This document shows positions 35,196-44,343 of a stretch of DNA of 64,000 bases, one piece after another (the first letter of the stretch is position 1; each line of letters starts with the position of its first letter). The notes below the pieces were generated by a model. It made no database searches. It saw nothing but the letters and a program-made list of their open reading frames with translations, and was not told where the DNA came from. The translations under genes were made by a program, and so were the position numbers. This DNA is from Rasiella rasia (GTDB taxonomy: Bacteria; Bacteroidota; Bacteroidia; Flavobacteriales; Flavobacteriaceae). The stretch lies in the NCBI RefSeq assembly GCF_011044175.1, contig NZ_CP049057.1, positions 2,061,501 through 2,125,500 on the forward strand. The letters are read 5' to 3'.

Positions 35196-36779
35196 ATGAA
35201 AACTCCTGGGGTCTACATCCAAGAATTAGATGCCTTTGGGAACTCTGTAGTACCGGCACCCACAGCGATCCCGGCCTTTATAGGGTACACAGAACAAACA
35301 ACTTTTAACGGGACCAACTTGTTAAACAAACCTATTAAGGTTGATTCACTTGCAATGTTCAAATCTATTTTTGAGCCTACCAATCCTGAGCTCAAGCCTT
35401 CTATTACTTTTAAAGTTGAGCTTGAAGGCGATAGTTTTGCTGAGAAAACCCCAAGTTTTTCGAACAATGGTGTAGACTATTATGTAAGTCCGAGCACGAT
35501 TACTCACAGATTACACAGTGCAATGAAGTTCTTCTACGCCAATGGGGGTGGAGAATGTTACATTATAAGTATTGGCGATTATAAAACCGAACTAGATACT
35601 GCAGACTTTGTAGCGGCAATTAGCAGTTTAAAGAAAGAAATTGAACCAACCATGCTCGTAATTCCGGATGCTGTAGAATTAGCCACTGGAAGTACGACCG
35701 ATCCTCTAAGTGTAAAGAATTCGCAAATTTATGCACTGCAAGAAGCGATGATTAATCACTGTGGCGACCAAATGAATAGAGTGGCAATTTTAGATGTTCC
35801 TGGGGGTTTTGATGAGCCTATTTCAGAGCCAAACGCAAGTGTAAATGCCTTTAGAAATGGAGTATCGCCATTAGATCCAAAGTTTAATAGTTATGCGGTA
35901 GCGTATTATCCCTGGCTACATACTTCAGTATATATCACATCTGACATAACATACAAGAATATTGACCCAAGTTCGTATAGCGCTATTGTTGCTATTCTTA
36001 CTGCAGAATTAAAAGGTACAGCAACCTTTGTAGTTAAAGAATCTGGAGAACTAATTCCGGAGATTGCAAAAATCTTATCATTTTTCAGCAATACTCCAGA
36101 CACTAGTGAGCCTAAAATGACAATGGATAAGGTAGATGCAACACTTAAGAATATTAGTGCTGTGTATCCTATCATCTTAGAAAAAATTAGAGATCAACTA
36201 AACCTCATGCCTCCTAGTGCGGCAATGGCAGGAATATATACTAGTAGCGATAATTCTGAAGGAGTTTGGAAGGCTCCTGCAAATGTTACTATTCAAAACG
36301 TAATTGCTCCTGCAGTTAAGATAGATAGTGAAATGCAACAAGACCTAAACGTACCTACAAGCGGAAAGTCTATATGCGCTATTAGAGCATTTGCGGGAAG
36401 AGGAAACCTTGTTTGGGGTGCTAGAACTCTCGACGGAAACTCTAACGATTGGCGATATATTAATGTGCGTAGAACTATCATCTTTATAGAACAATCTATT
36501 AAGGACGCTACCATGGCATATGTTTTTGCACCGAATGATGCAAGTACGTGGGAAACGGTGCGAAGTATGATTAGTAATTTTTTAACGGGACTATGGAATC
36601 AAGGTGGTTTGGTAGGTCCAAAACCTACAGATGCATTTTCAGTAAATGTTGGTTTAGGGAGCACTATGACCAATCATGATATTCAACAAGGAATTATGAG
36701 AGTTGCGGTAAAAGTTGCGCTTTCACATCCTGCAGAATTCATTGAAATTACCTTTCAGCAACAAATGCAAAAAGCATAA
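35196..36779 (+). CDS. Contractile tail sheath protein
   Basis: A 527-residue phage-tail-sheath-type protein of the extracellular contractile injection system (eCIS) class. It begins with the family's KTPGVYIQELDAFGNSVVPAPTAIPAFIGYTE and ends with the C-terminal sheath core (DNSEGVWKAPANV, NLVWGARTLDGNSNDWRYINVRR, GLWNQGGLVGPKPTDAFSV). The sheath contracts to drive the inner tube outward. The ATG at 35196 fits the conserved N-terminus better than a GTG four codons earlier. It is the first of eight closely packed genes. Confidence 0.9.
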   Translation: MKTPGVYIQELDAFGNSVVPAPTAIPAFIGYTEQTTFNGTNLLNKPIKVDSLAMFKSIFEPTNPELKPSITFKVELEGDSFAEKTPSFSNNGVDYYVSPSTITHRLHSAMKFFYANGGGECYIISIGDYKTELDTADFVAAISSLKKEIEPTMLVIPDAVELATGSTTDPLSVKNSQIYALQEAMINHCGDQMNRVAILDVPGGFDEPISEPNASVNAFRNGVSPLDPKFNSYAVAYYPWLHTSVYITSDITYKNIDPSSYSAIVAILTAELKGTATFVVKESGELIPEIAKILSFFSNTPDTSEPKMTMDKVDATLKNISAVYPIILEKIRDQLNLMPPSAAMAGIYTSSDNSEGVWKAPANVTIQNVIAPAVKIDSEMQQDLNVPTSGKSICAIRAFAGRGNLVWGARTLDGNSNDWRYINVRRTIIFIEQSIKDATMAYVFAPNDASTWETVRSMISNFLTGLWNQGGLVGPKPTDAFSVNVGLGSTMTNHDIQQGIMRVAVKVALSHPAEFIEITFQQQMQKA

Positions 36780-36812
36780 ATCAATTATTATTAAAATTAA
36801 GAACAACACACC

Positions 36813-37271
36813 ATGGCAGGAGAAGCTCAAGATAAGGTATGGCCATTACCAAAGTTTTATTTTAAGGTAACAATAGGGTCACAAAATAATTCGGTGGCAT
36901 TCCAGGAAGTTTCTGGATTAGATACAGAAACACAACCAATTGAATATAGACATAGTGATAACAAGGAATTTTCGACTATAAAAATGCCCGGGATTGTAAA
37001 ATATGGCAACGTAACCTTGAAAAAAGGAATTTTTGTAAATGATAACAATTTCTGGAAGTGGTATAATGACATAAAGATGAATACCATAAAAAGGGAAACC
37101 GTGATAATCCAATTATTGGATGAAAAGGGGATTCCAACAATGACATGGACTCTTGCCAATGCGTGGCCTACCAAATTAACAGGTACAGATTTAAAATCTG
37201 ATGGTAATGATATTGCCGTAGAAACGCTAGAGTTAGCTCATGAAGGTCTCACGATTACAAATGGCGGATAA
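36813..37271 (+). CDS. Tail tube protein 1 (T4 gp19-like)
   Basis: A 152-residue tube protein that should stack as rings inside the sheath. It shows the gp19-family pattern KFYFKVTIG, FQEVSGLDTETQPIEYRHSDN, the loop KMPGIVKYGNVTLKKGIF, and the C-terminal ANAWPTKLTGTDLKSDGNDIAVETLELAHEGL. It is 33 bp downstream of the sheath gene and overlaps the next tube gene by 1 bp. Confidence 0.9.
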   Translation: MAGEAQDKVWPLPKFYFKVTIGSQNNSVAFQEVSGLDTETQPIEYRHSDNKEFSTIKMPGIVKYGNVTLKKGIFVNDNNFWKWYNDIKMNTIKRETVIIQLLDEKGIPTMTWTLANAWPTKLTGTDLKSDGNDIAVETLELAHEGLTITNGG

Positions 37272-37771
37272 TGGCACAAGAATACCCTCCTATATCATTT
37301 TATTTCAAGCTAAGTTTTAGTGGTGTAATTGGTGCCGAAGATCCTTCTTTTACAGAAGTTGCTGGAATTAGCATGGAAATGGGGGTTGAGGAAATTATAG
37401 AGGGTGGAAACAACAATTTTAAACACCGTGTTCCAACCTCTGTGAAATTCTCGAATCTCGTATTGAAACGCGGATTGGTTCCAAAAAACTCGGAAGTTAT
37501 TTCTTGGTGTAAGGAAATTTTAGAAGGAGGGCTCGCCAAAGATGTTGAGACAAAAGATATCATTGTGCAATTGATAAATGAAAATGGAGATCCGCTCAAA
37601 TCTTGGAGTTTTATAAATGCCTTGCCGGTAAAATGTGAGGTGTCTTCTTTTAATTCAATACATAAGGAAATACTTATTGAATCCCTGGAATTTGCATATA
37701 ACTCATTTACTGAGATAACAAGTCCGAAAGACACCTCTAATGATGATTTTAGTTTCAATCTGCCTAATTAG
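37271..37771 (+). CDS. Tail tube protein 2 (T4 gp19-like, baseplate-proximal)
   Basis: A second, divergent gp19-family protein of 166 residues. Shared features are PPISFYFKLSFSG, FTEVAGISMEMGVEEIIEGG, VKFSNLVLKRGLVPKNSEV and the C-terminal ESLEFAYNSFTEI. Injection systems usually carry one major tube protein and one or more variants that join the tube to the spike; this copy, placed just before the LysM and spike genes, fits the adaptor role by position (inference). Confidence 0.85.
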   Translation: MAQEYPPISFYFKLSFSGVIGAEDPSFTEVAGISMEMGVEEIIEGGNNNFKHRVPTSVKFSNLVLKRGLVPKNSEVISWCKEILEGGLAKDVETKDIIVQLINENGDPLKSWSFINALPVKCEVSSFNSIHKEILIESLEFAYNSFTEITSPKDTSNDDFSFNLPN

Positions 37772-37778
37772 TAATAAC

Positions 37779-38075
37779 ATGCCCATAGAAATTAGAGAAC
37801 TACTTAGAAAAGCACGAATAGAAGAACCATCAGCGCCGATTTCCGAAGAAATTGATGTGATTAGACCCAACAATCGATTCTTAGAGGATGTCAACAGATG
37901 CTCACCAGACCTAACGCATTACATTGTAGTAAAAGCAAGAAACACCCTCCCACGACTTTGCCACGATATTCATAAAAATCGATGTTTCTATACTGAAGTG
38001 ACAAAACATACTATGATTGCGAATTTTAGAAACCTAACCTCGGGCACGAACTTATACATGCCTCCAATTAAATAA
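37779..38075 (+). CDS. Small DUF5908-like/LysM fusion protein of the cassette
   Basis: A 98-residue protein. The first ~14 residues (MPIEIRELLRKARI) match the N-terminal signature of DUF5908, a tiny protein of eCIS operons. The remainder (THYIVVKARNTLPRLCHDI, then NFRNLTSGTNLYMPPI) reads as a LysM/gpX-like domain, normally found on a separate, longer inner baseplate protein. The ATG at 37779 is chosen over one at 37740, which would overlap tube 2. It ends 4 bp before the spike gene. Family assignments are by motif and are moderate. Confidence 0.7.
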   Translation: MPIEIRELLRKARIEEPSAPISEEIDVIRPNNRFLEDVNRCSPDLTHYIVVKARNTLPRLCHDIHKNRCFYTEVTKHTMIANFRNLTSGTNLYMPPIK

Positions 38076-38079
38076 AGCT

Positions 38080-39864
38080 ATGGCAATATCACCGGTAACT
38101 GAAGAAATCGACTTAGTTTCATACACTATTTTATCTAATGGAAAAGAAATCCCAAGCACGTACGAAATAGTAAGCATACAAATTGTTCAACAACTCAACA
38201 GAATTTCTGAGGCAGAAATTATACTTATAGATGGAAGCGTCACCAAACAAAAATTTGATGTGGCCGAGTCGAATACATTTGTTCCAGGCGCAGAAATAGA
38301 AATTAAATTAGGCTATCATGGTAAAGATGACTCTGTCTATAAAGGCCTAGTGATAAAACAAAATTTAATAATTAATCACGACAGTAGTACAAGATTACGC
38401 ATTATTTGTAAAGACCATGCGCTTAAAATGACAGTTTGTAAAAATAGCGCAATCTATACAAATGCTACAGACGGCAGTATTCTTAAAACTCTTATTCAGA
38501 ATTCTGGACTTTCTGCCGATGTTGCCACAACAACAGAAGAACATAAAGAAGTTGTGCAATATTGCACCACCGACTGGGATTTCTTGGTCACTCGCGCCGA
38601 AGTGAACGGATTGGTAGTACTTACCGACAATGGAAAAGTAGTTATTTCGAAACCGGCAGTCTCTGGTAGTCCTGTACTAGAAGTTGAATACGGCAGAGAT
38701 GTATACGCGTTTGATGGCGAGCTAGACGCAACATTTCAATATTCTGAAGCGAAAAGAAACTCGTGGGATATGAGTACACAGAAAGTAATAGAAGCAACTT
38801 CTAGCGAGCCTACGGTAAACAAACAGGGAAATATTAGCGGGAAAAAACTTTCTGAGGTACTAGATGCAGGCGCTACTTTGCTTAGCTCTTCTGCAGCAAT
38901 CACAAACGATACTCTTAGTACCTGGGCCAATGCTACTGTTTTAAAGTCAAGACTTTCTCGTTTTAAAGGAACACTAACTTTTCAGGGTTCTTCAAAAGCA
39001 ACTGCAAATAGCACAATTTCATTAAAAGGTTTAAGTGACCGGTTTAACGGAGATGCCTTTATTTCTGGGGTAACACATTTAATTGAGAATGGGACTTGGC
39101 TAACAGAAGTGCGCTTAGGGCTTGAAAACAAGTGGTTTGCAGAAACTAATCAGGCGGCGGCGCCTATGGCCTCTGGTCTTATTCCAGGTGTGAAGGGGCT
39201 TCAGACTGGAGTGGTTAAGAAGATAGATGAAGACCCCGATAATCAGTTTCGAGTTCAAGTTGAAATACCGCTGTTAAATGCCGAAAACGAAGCCGTTTGG
39301 GCACGCCTCTCTACGTTCTATGCCAGCAATACATTTGGCGCATATTTTATGCCCGAAATAGGTGATGAGGTGATCCTAGGATTTATGAATGACGACCCGA
39401 GGTTTCCTATTATTTTAGGAAGTGTGTATAGTAGTAAGTTACCAGCACCAGAAACTCCAAACAAAGAGAATACCATAAAAACGTTGGTCACAAAAAGTAA
39501 GCTTCAACTCAAATTTGATGATGAGAAAAAAATTATAACCGTGCTCACCCCAAGTGGTAACACTATGGTTTTTAGTGATGAAGATGAAGCCATTACAGTA
39601 TCAGACCAGAACAGTAATAAAATTACAATGAACCGCGACGGAATTTCGTTAGAAAGCCCTTCAAATATAGCGATAAAAGCAACTCAAGACGTAAGCATAA
39701 AAGGTGCGACAATAAGTATTAATGGCGACCGGTCTATCGATGCTTCTGGAGGAAATGTAGCTATAAGTGCAGAGATGTCTGCTTCACTAAAGGGGAGCGC
39801 AGATTGCGCGATTTCGAGTGATGGTAATTTAACAGCCAAAGGGCTCATGGTACTAATAAATTAA
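38080..39864 (+). CDS. VgrG/gp27-gp5-like spike protein
   Basis: A 594-residue spike of the phage baseplate V/VgrG class. Residues 1-350 are gp27-like (IVQQLNRISEAEIILIDGS, AEIEIKLGYHGKDDSVYKGLV). Residues about 370-460 are the gp5-type OB fold (GVVKKIDEDPDNQFRVQVEIPLLN, WARLSTFYAS, MPEIGDEVILGFMNDDPRFPIILGSVYS). From about 500 a repetitive beta-prism follows (ISLESPSNIAIKATQDVSI, KGATISINGDRSI). The PAAR-like protein at 41719-42108 could cap its tip. No extra effector domain is fused to it. Confidence 0.9.
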   Translation: MAISPVTEEIDLVSYTILSNGKEIPSTYEIVSIQIVQQLNRISEAEIILIDGSVTKQKFDVAESNTFVPGAEIEIKLGYHGKDDSVYKGLVIKQNLIINHDSSTRLRIICKDHALKMTVCKNSAIYTNATDGSILKTLIQNSGLSADVATTTEEHKEVVQYCTTDWDFLVTRAEVNGLVVLTDNGKVVISKPAVSGSPVLEVEYGRDVYAFDGELDATFQYSEAKRNSWDMSTQKVIEATSSEPTVNKQGNISGKKLSEVLDAGATLLSSSAAITNDTLSTWANATVLKSRLSRFKGTLTFQGSSKATANSTISLKGLSDRFNGDAFISGVTHLIENGTWLTEVRLGLENKWFAETNQAAAPMASGLIPGVKGLQTGVVKKIDEDPDNQFRVQVEIPLLNAENEAVWARLSTFYASNTFGAYFMPEIGDEVILGFMNDDPRFPIILGSVYSSKLPAPETPNKENTIKTLVTKSKLQLKFDDEKKIITVLTPSGNTMVFSDEDEAITVSDQNSNKITMNRDGISLESPSNIAIKATQDVSIKGATISINGDRSIDASGGNVAISAEMSASLKGSADCAISSDGNLTAKGLMVLIN

Positions 39865-40391
39865 TGGAACACATGGAACAACAATTTTTAAACCCTGAGT
39901 ATGTTAGACATGCTGGTCTTATTATAACTGCTCCTTTTTTAGCCCTATTATTTTCTAGACTAGAGCTAACACAAAATAATGAATTTATAAATAGTAGTTC
40001 ACAACACAGAGCTGTGCAACTATTAAATTATGTGGCATCTGGAGCTGAAGAAAATCTAGAGTATGAGCTCGTAGCACACAAGATACTATGCGGCATGCAA
40101 CCAAATGAACCCTTGATTACTGGGACACCTCTCACCCATGCCGAAAAAGAAGTGGCAGATGATATGTTAATGGCTATAACACAACAGTGGACAGCCTTAA
40201 ACACTACATCAAAGCAAGGGCTGCGCGAGACGTTTATCATGCGTGATGGTATAATTGAAGACGATGAAAATGCATTTTATTTAAAAGTGGAGCAAAAAGC
40301 CTTCGATGTCTTATTAGACCAGATACCGTGGGATATTGGCAGGATTAAATTAAGTTGGATGCATAAAATACTTGAGGTAACATGGAGGTAA
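39864..40391 (+). CDS. Short tape-measure-family (CIS_TMP-like) protein
   Basis: A 175-residue protein that matches only the conserved C-terminal region of contractile-injection tape-measure proteins, which are normally many hundreds of residues. Signature stretches are NAGL-like RHAGLIITAPFLALLFSRL, SQHRAVQLLNYVASGAEENLEYELVAHKILCG, TALNTTSKQGLRETFIMRDG and VLLDQIPWDIGRIKLSWMHKILEVTW. The start overlaps the spike stop by 1 bp and the end overlaps the AAA+ gene by 10 bp. Either the system uses a truncated form or this is a chaperone-like remnant. Confidence 0.7.
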   Translation: MEHMEQQFLNPEYVRHAGLIITAPFLALLFSRLELTQNNEFINSSSQHRAVQLLNYVASGAEENLEYELVAHKILCGMQPNEPLITGTPLTHAEKEVADDMLMAITQQWTALNTTSKQGLRETFIMRDGIIEDDENAFYLKVEQKAFDVLLDQIPWDIGRIKLSWMHKILEVTWR

Positions 40392-41716
40392 TACAAGCAC
40401 TAGCGCAAACATTAGAAAGAGAACTAGGTTGGTTTCAACATGTGGTAGACATTCGTCTTAAGAACTATTTTTCGAATTCTAACACAGAGATCGAGGCGTT
40501 AGAAACACCTCCTAATATCACAAATGATGCATCTAAATATGCAAAAGAGTGCATCAAACACAATTTAGACCCTTTAGAGAGGTTGGTGCTAATTCTTGCC
40601 CTAATACCTCATCTTAAACCAAATGCGCTCGATGTATTTTTAATTAAAAACCAGAACCTTTCTATAGACTTTGTAGAATTTGGTGGAATTAGAACACCTT
40701 CAAAACCTGGATTCTTACCTACATTAGAGACCGCGTGTTTTATTGTTGGTGGGAGTCAACTAATTAAACGTTTTCTGTTTTTAGACCAAATAAGTTTAAC
40801 AAATGTTCTGTTTAAAAATGGTATTTTAAAAGTAAACGAAAATGAAGAATTTGGTTTGAAAATGTCTTTACAAGTTTCTGCCGAATATCTTAGTCTGTTC
40901 ACCACAGGAGAAAAAGCGCTACCAGAACATAGTACCTCGTTTCCAGCCAAAGTAATTACTACTCAATTAGACGCAACAGCCCTTATTGTAGATGACTCCG
41001 TTCATAATTCCCTCGCCGAGATAAGTCAATGGGTTATCCACGCCCCAAAAATTTTACACGAGTGGGGTCTTAAAAAGAATCTTAAGCCTGGTTATAGTGC
41101 ACTCTTCTATGGTCCCCCAGGAACAGGAAAGACCTTAGCGGCTACCCTTCTCGGAAAAGCTACGGAACGCCCAGTCTATCGAGTAGACTTATCTATGATT
41201 GTTTCAAAATACATTGGTGAAACAGAAAAAAATATTAGAAAATTATTCGATGAAGCAGCGCATAAAAACTGGATACTCTATTTTGATGAAGCCGATGCGC
41301 TCTTTGGAAAAAGAACACAAACTAAAGACGCTAATGATAAATATGCAAACCAAGAAGTAGCTTACTTATTACAACGTATTGAGGACTTTTCAGGATTAGT
41401 AATTCTAGCTACCAATTTTTATAACATTGACGACACTTTTGCTAGACGATTTCAAACTATGATTTATTTTGCTAAACCTGGAAAGGAGCAGCGTAAATTA
41501 CTTTGGAAGCAACTTTTTGAATCTAATTTAGATTTAGAATCAGACATAGACATCGATAAACTTTCCGAAAACCATGAGCTAACGGGTGGAGAAATGATTA
41601 ATATTTTACGCCATTGCGCCCTTGAAGCAGCGAAACGGGGTCAGAAAACAATATTTGAAAAAGACATTATTACTGGTATTAGAAGAGAATTTAGCAAACA
41701 AAATAAAACTTTATAA
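40382..41716 (+). CDS. AAA+ ATPase of the injection cassette
   Basis: A 444-residue protein with an N-terminal domain of about 200 residues and a classical AAA+ module. Walker A is YGPPGTGKTLAA (about residue 242), Walker B is WILYFDEADALFGKR (about 299), and the arginine finger region is FARRFQTM. eCIS operons regularly encode one such ATPase (Afp15/PVC15 type), thought to act in assembly, as ClpV-like recycling is not expected. It lies between the tape-measure-like and PAAR-like genes. Confidence 0.85.
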   Translation: MEVIQALAQTLERELGWFQHVVDIRLKNYFSNSNTEIEALETPPNITNDASKYAKECIKHNLDPLERLVLILALIPHLKPNALDVFLIKNQNLSIDFVEFGGIRTPSKPGFLPTLETACFIVGGSQLIKRFLFLDQISLTNVLFKNGILKVNENEEFGLKMSLQVSAEYLSLFTTGEKALPEHSTSFPAKVITTQLDATALIVDDSVHNSLAEISQWVIHAPKILHEWGLKKNLKPGYSALFYGPPGTGKTLAATLLGKATERPVYRVDLSMIVSKYIGETEKNIRKLFDEAAHKNWILYFDEADALFGKRTQTKDANDKYANQEVAYLLQRIEDFSGLVILATNFYNIDDTFARRFQTMIYFAKPGKEQRKLLWKQLFESNLDLESDIDIDKLSENHELTGGEMINILRHCALEAAKRGQKTIFEKDIITGIRREFSKQNKTL

Positions 41717-41718
41717 GT

Positions 41719-42108
41719 ATGCCACAGCAAGTATGTATGGGTGCAATGATGACTTGTTCTTTCGGTGTTGCGCCGTCTTCATTAGTCGTTTTGCCTGAAA
41801 ATAGAGTGCTTACCAGCAATATGCCTGCCGCTACAATTATGGATAATAAACCGATGGTAAATATTCTTCCATTTGGCATGTGTTCATCTGTAACCAATCC
41901 TGCAGTGGCAGCTGCAACCACCGCAGCGCAAGGCGTACTAACCCCTGTGCCTTGCATTCCTGCCACAGTTGCGCCTTGGGCACCTGGAAGCCCAACGGTA
42001 ATGATTGGTAATATGCCCGCGCTCAACAACACCTGTTCATTAAACTGTGTTTGGGGCGGCCAAATTACTATAAGTAAGGCAGGGCAGGCAACACATGATG
42101 TGGCTTAA
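41719..42108 (+). CDS. PAAR-like (DUF4280) tip protein
   Basis: A 129-residue PAAR-like protein with a DUF4280 fold, which caps the spike of contractile systems. It shows VCMGAMMTCSFGVAPSS, then NMPAATIMDNKPMVNILPFGMC, CIPATVAPWAPGSPTVMIGNMPALNNTCSLNCVWGG, with the conserved cysteines spaced as in the family. It begins 2 bp after the ATPase stop and ends directly against the convergent recQ gene, closing the cassette. Confidence 0.85.
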   Translation: MPQQVCMGAMMTCSFGVAPSSLVVLPENRVLTSNMPAATIMDNKPMVNILPFGMCSSVTNPAVAAATTAAQGVLTPVPCIPATVAPWAPGSPTVMIGNMPALNNTCSLNCVWGGQITISKAGQATHDVA

Positions 42109-44205
42109 TTACTTTTGCGCTAATACCAGTCCATATTTTATCTTCCAATATGGTGTTTCTTCATTAAGGTACTCAAAGTAGGACTTTAAACTATCAGGGT
42201 TTTGCAAGGCTATTTTCGCCTTTTGTACAGTTGAAATTTCCTCAGACGTAATGAATTGAAATAAATCAATTTTGTGACCCTGTTCATATAACTTCAAAAA
42301 ATGGCTATACACCGTATTTTCGGCTATCCCTCTTTTTTCTGAAATCTCTGTAACAGAATGTCCTTCTAATAATAACTGAAAGCTACGTTCGTGAGTGGCT
42401 ACTTTATTTTCAACGGCATCTAAGTGCTTTGCGATAACCTGTAAAAAAACATCGGCATACTTTTCTAGCTTGGCCCGCCCTACACCACTAATTTTAGCAA
42501 AATCAGATATACTACGCGGCAGTTTCTGTTCCATATCTTGCAAACTAGCATCACTAAAAATTACGTAAGCAGGCACCCCCGCTTCACTAGCTAATTTAGT
42601 TCGCAAAGCACGTAGCTTCTCGAAGATGTCTTTTCGCTTCTTTGAAGTAGCCTTCTTTTTAACCACATCAATTACTGGTTGTATAAGGTCTGCTAATTGT
42701 ACTTTTTTGCCATCAAATAAAATTTCTTTGGCGGTTGGAGTGAGCACTAATCTACCCTTTTCGTGGAACCAAATTTCCAATACTCCTTGATTCAAAAGCT
42801 GAATAACATATTGTTGTAAATCTTTCCAAGGGATTTCTCGGGCAGTGCCAAAAGTTTTGAGTTTCTGATATCCTTTTTCAAAAACCTGCGCATTTTGTGA
42901 GCCTCGTAATACGTCTATTACCATTCCCATTGCTTCTTGTTCTTGCAAACGAGCCACAGCTGAACAAATTTTTTGAGCAATCACTGTTCCATCAATGTAC
43001 TGTGGTGGAGACTTACAAATGTCACAATTACCACAATCTTGGGTCTTGTGTTCTCCAAAATAATTAAGTAGTGCTTTTCTTCGACAGCTCAATGCTTCGG
43101 CAAATTGCTGCATTCGGTCTAACTTCGCTAGTTGAAAAGCTTCTGTAGGTGTGCCTTCGGCAAATTTCCGAAGCATGATTACGTCTGCAAAACTGTAAAA
43201 CATCAAACCCTGTGCAGGGAGTCCGTCCCGACCGCTACGTCCAATTTCCTGATAATAGCCTTCAATATTTTTAGGCATATTATAGTGAATCACCCACCGC
43301 ACATTACTTTTGTCTATTCCCATGCCAAAGGCAATGGTTGCAACAATTATTGGTGTTCTGTCATTGATAAAATCATCTTGAATTCGGCTTCGTTCTTCAG
43401 CTTCGATTCCTGCGTGATAGGCTTCTGCTTTAAATCCTTTTGCAATAAGCTTTTCAGCTACACTTTGAGTGCTCTTTCGACTTAAACAATAAATAATACC
43501 GCTTTGCTCTTCTTTTTCCTTCAAAAATTGAAGAATTTGTTGCATTCTCTGTTGTCCAGGCCTTACATCAAGATACAGATTTGGCCTGTCAAACGAGGAC
43601 ACATACCTTTGGGCGCCATCCATTCCTAATTGTATTACAATATCATCTTGTGTTGCACGGTCTGCAGTTGCCGTTAAGGCAATAATAGGTGTGCCTGGAA
43701 ACTCTTTTTGCAACCTATTTAATTGCGTATAAGCAGGTCTAAAATCATGACCCCAAGCCGAAATACAGTGCGCTTCATCTATAGCAATCAGGGAAATTTC
43801 AATATCCTGAAAATAATGAACAAGATTCCAAACACTCTCTGGAGCAACATACAATAGTTTTAGTTGACTGGTCGTCAGGTTATTTAGTACCGCCTCTTGT
43901 ACTTCGGGCAACTGGCTACTGTTGTAATAGGCAGCATTTATACCGTTAGCATTTAAGGCATCTACCTGGTCTTTCATTAGGGCAATTAGCGGCGAAATGA
44001 CAATTGTGGTTCCCTCGAAGGCTAGTGCTGGCAATTGAAAACACAATGACTTACCCCCACCTGTTGGCATGATTGCCAACGTATTGTTTCCTGTTAATAC
44101 ATTTTCGATTATTTCTTGCTGGTTGGGACGAAAACTATCAAAACCAAAGTGAGTTTTTAAAAGAGTGTGGATGTAATTTTGCTGAGTGGTGGTTTGCGAG
44201 GTCAT
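42109..44205 (-). CDS. recQ: ATP-dependent DNA helicase RecQ
   Basis: A 698-residue RecQ helicase, 3'-5', acting in recombination and fork repair. Visible are the RecQ motif 0 region FGFDSFRPNQQEII, Walker A PTGGGKS, motif II DEAHC, motif VI QEIGRSGRDG, the RQC zinc site with CGNCDIC, and an HRDC domain (GVGRAKLEKYADVFLQVIAKH, about residues 560-600). A further ~90-residue helical tail follows (SEKRGIAENTVYSHFLKLYEQG), as in the long Bacteroidota RecQ form. The stop abuts the end of the injection cassette. Confidence 0.95.
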   Translation of the reverse strand: MTSQTTTQQNYIHTLLKTHFGFDSFRPNQQEIIENVLTGNNTLAIMPTGGGKSLCFQLPALAFEGTTIVISPLIALMKDQVDALNANGINAAYYNSSQLPEVQEAVLNNLTTSQLKLLYVAPESVWNLVHYFQDIEISLIAIDEAHCISAWGHDFRPAYTQLNRLQKEFPGTPIIALTATADRATQDDIVIQLGMDGAQRYVSSFDRPNLYLDVRPGQQRMQQILQFLKEKEEQSGIIYCLSRKSTQSVAEKLIAKGFKAEAYHAGIEAEERSRIQDDFINDRTPIIVATIAFGMGIDKSNVRWVIHYNMPKNIEGYYQEIGRSGRDGLPAQGLMFYSFADVIMLRKFAEGTPTEAFQLAKLDRMQQFAEALSCRRKALLNYFGEHKTQDCGNCDICKSPPQYIDGTVIAQKICSAVARLQEQEAMGMVIDVLRGSQNAQVFEKGYQKLKTFGTAREIPWKDLQQYVIQLLNQGVLEIWFHEKGRLVLTPTAKEILFDGKKVQLADLIQPVIDVVKKKATSKKRKDIFEKLRALRTKLASEAGVPAYVIFSDASLQDMEQKLPRSISDFAKISGVGRAKLEKYADVFLQVIAKHLDAVENKVATHERSFQLLLEGHSVTEISEKRGIAENTVYSHFLKLYEQGHKIDLFQFITSEEISTVQKAKIALQNPDSLKSYFEYLNEETPYWKIKYGLVLAQK

Positions 44206-44298
44206 TGTGGTAAAATTAAATATAATTTGTCGTCTTAGTATTCGCTCTACTGGATAATTTTAGAGGTTGTTTTTGACAAGAATTGTTGAAATAATACT

Positions 44299-44325
44299 AA
44301 AAAAGACGCCATAGGCGCCTTTTTT
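44299..44325. terminator. Terminator between ssb and recQ
   Basis: A-run, GaCGCC (44305-44310), ATA loop, GGCGcC (44314-44319) and T-run (44320-44325) form a 12-bp stem with one mismatch. It follows the ssb stop on the minus strand and lies upstream of recQ. The flanking A and T runs would let it work in both directions. Confidence 0.75.
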
Positions 44326-44343
44326 ATCTAGGTAAAGAAAAGT

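Noticed and set aside
37300-37758. A 152-residue minus-strand frame opposite tube protein 2
   Set aside because: It is the antisense of a recognisable gp19-family gene and has no family features of its own.
35196-42108. A tailed prophage
   Set aside because: There are no capsid, portal, terminase, integrase or lysis genes, and the tube, spike, AAA+ and PAAR-like set fits an injection system better.
35196-42108. A canonical type VI secretion system
   Set aside because: No TssJLM membrane complex, ClpV-type ATPase or separate TssB/TssC pair is present; the sheath is a single long protein of the eCIS/phage type.
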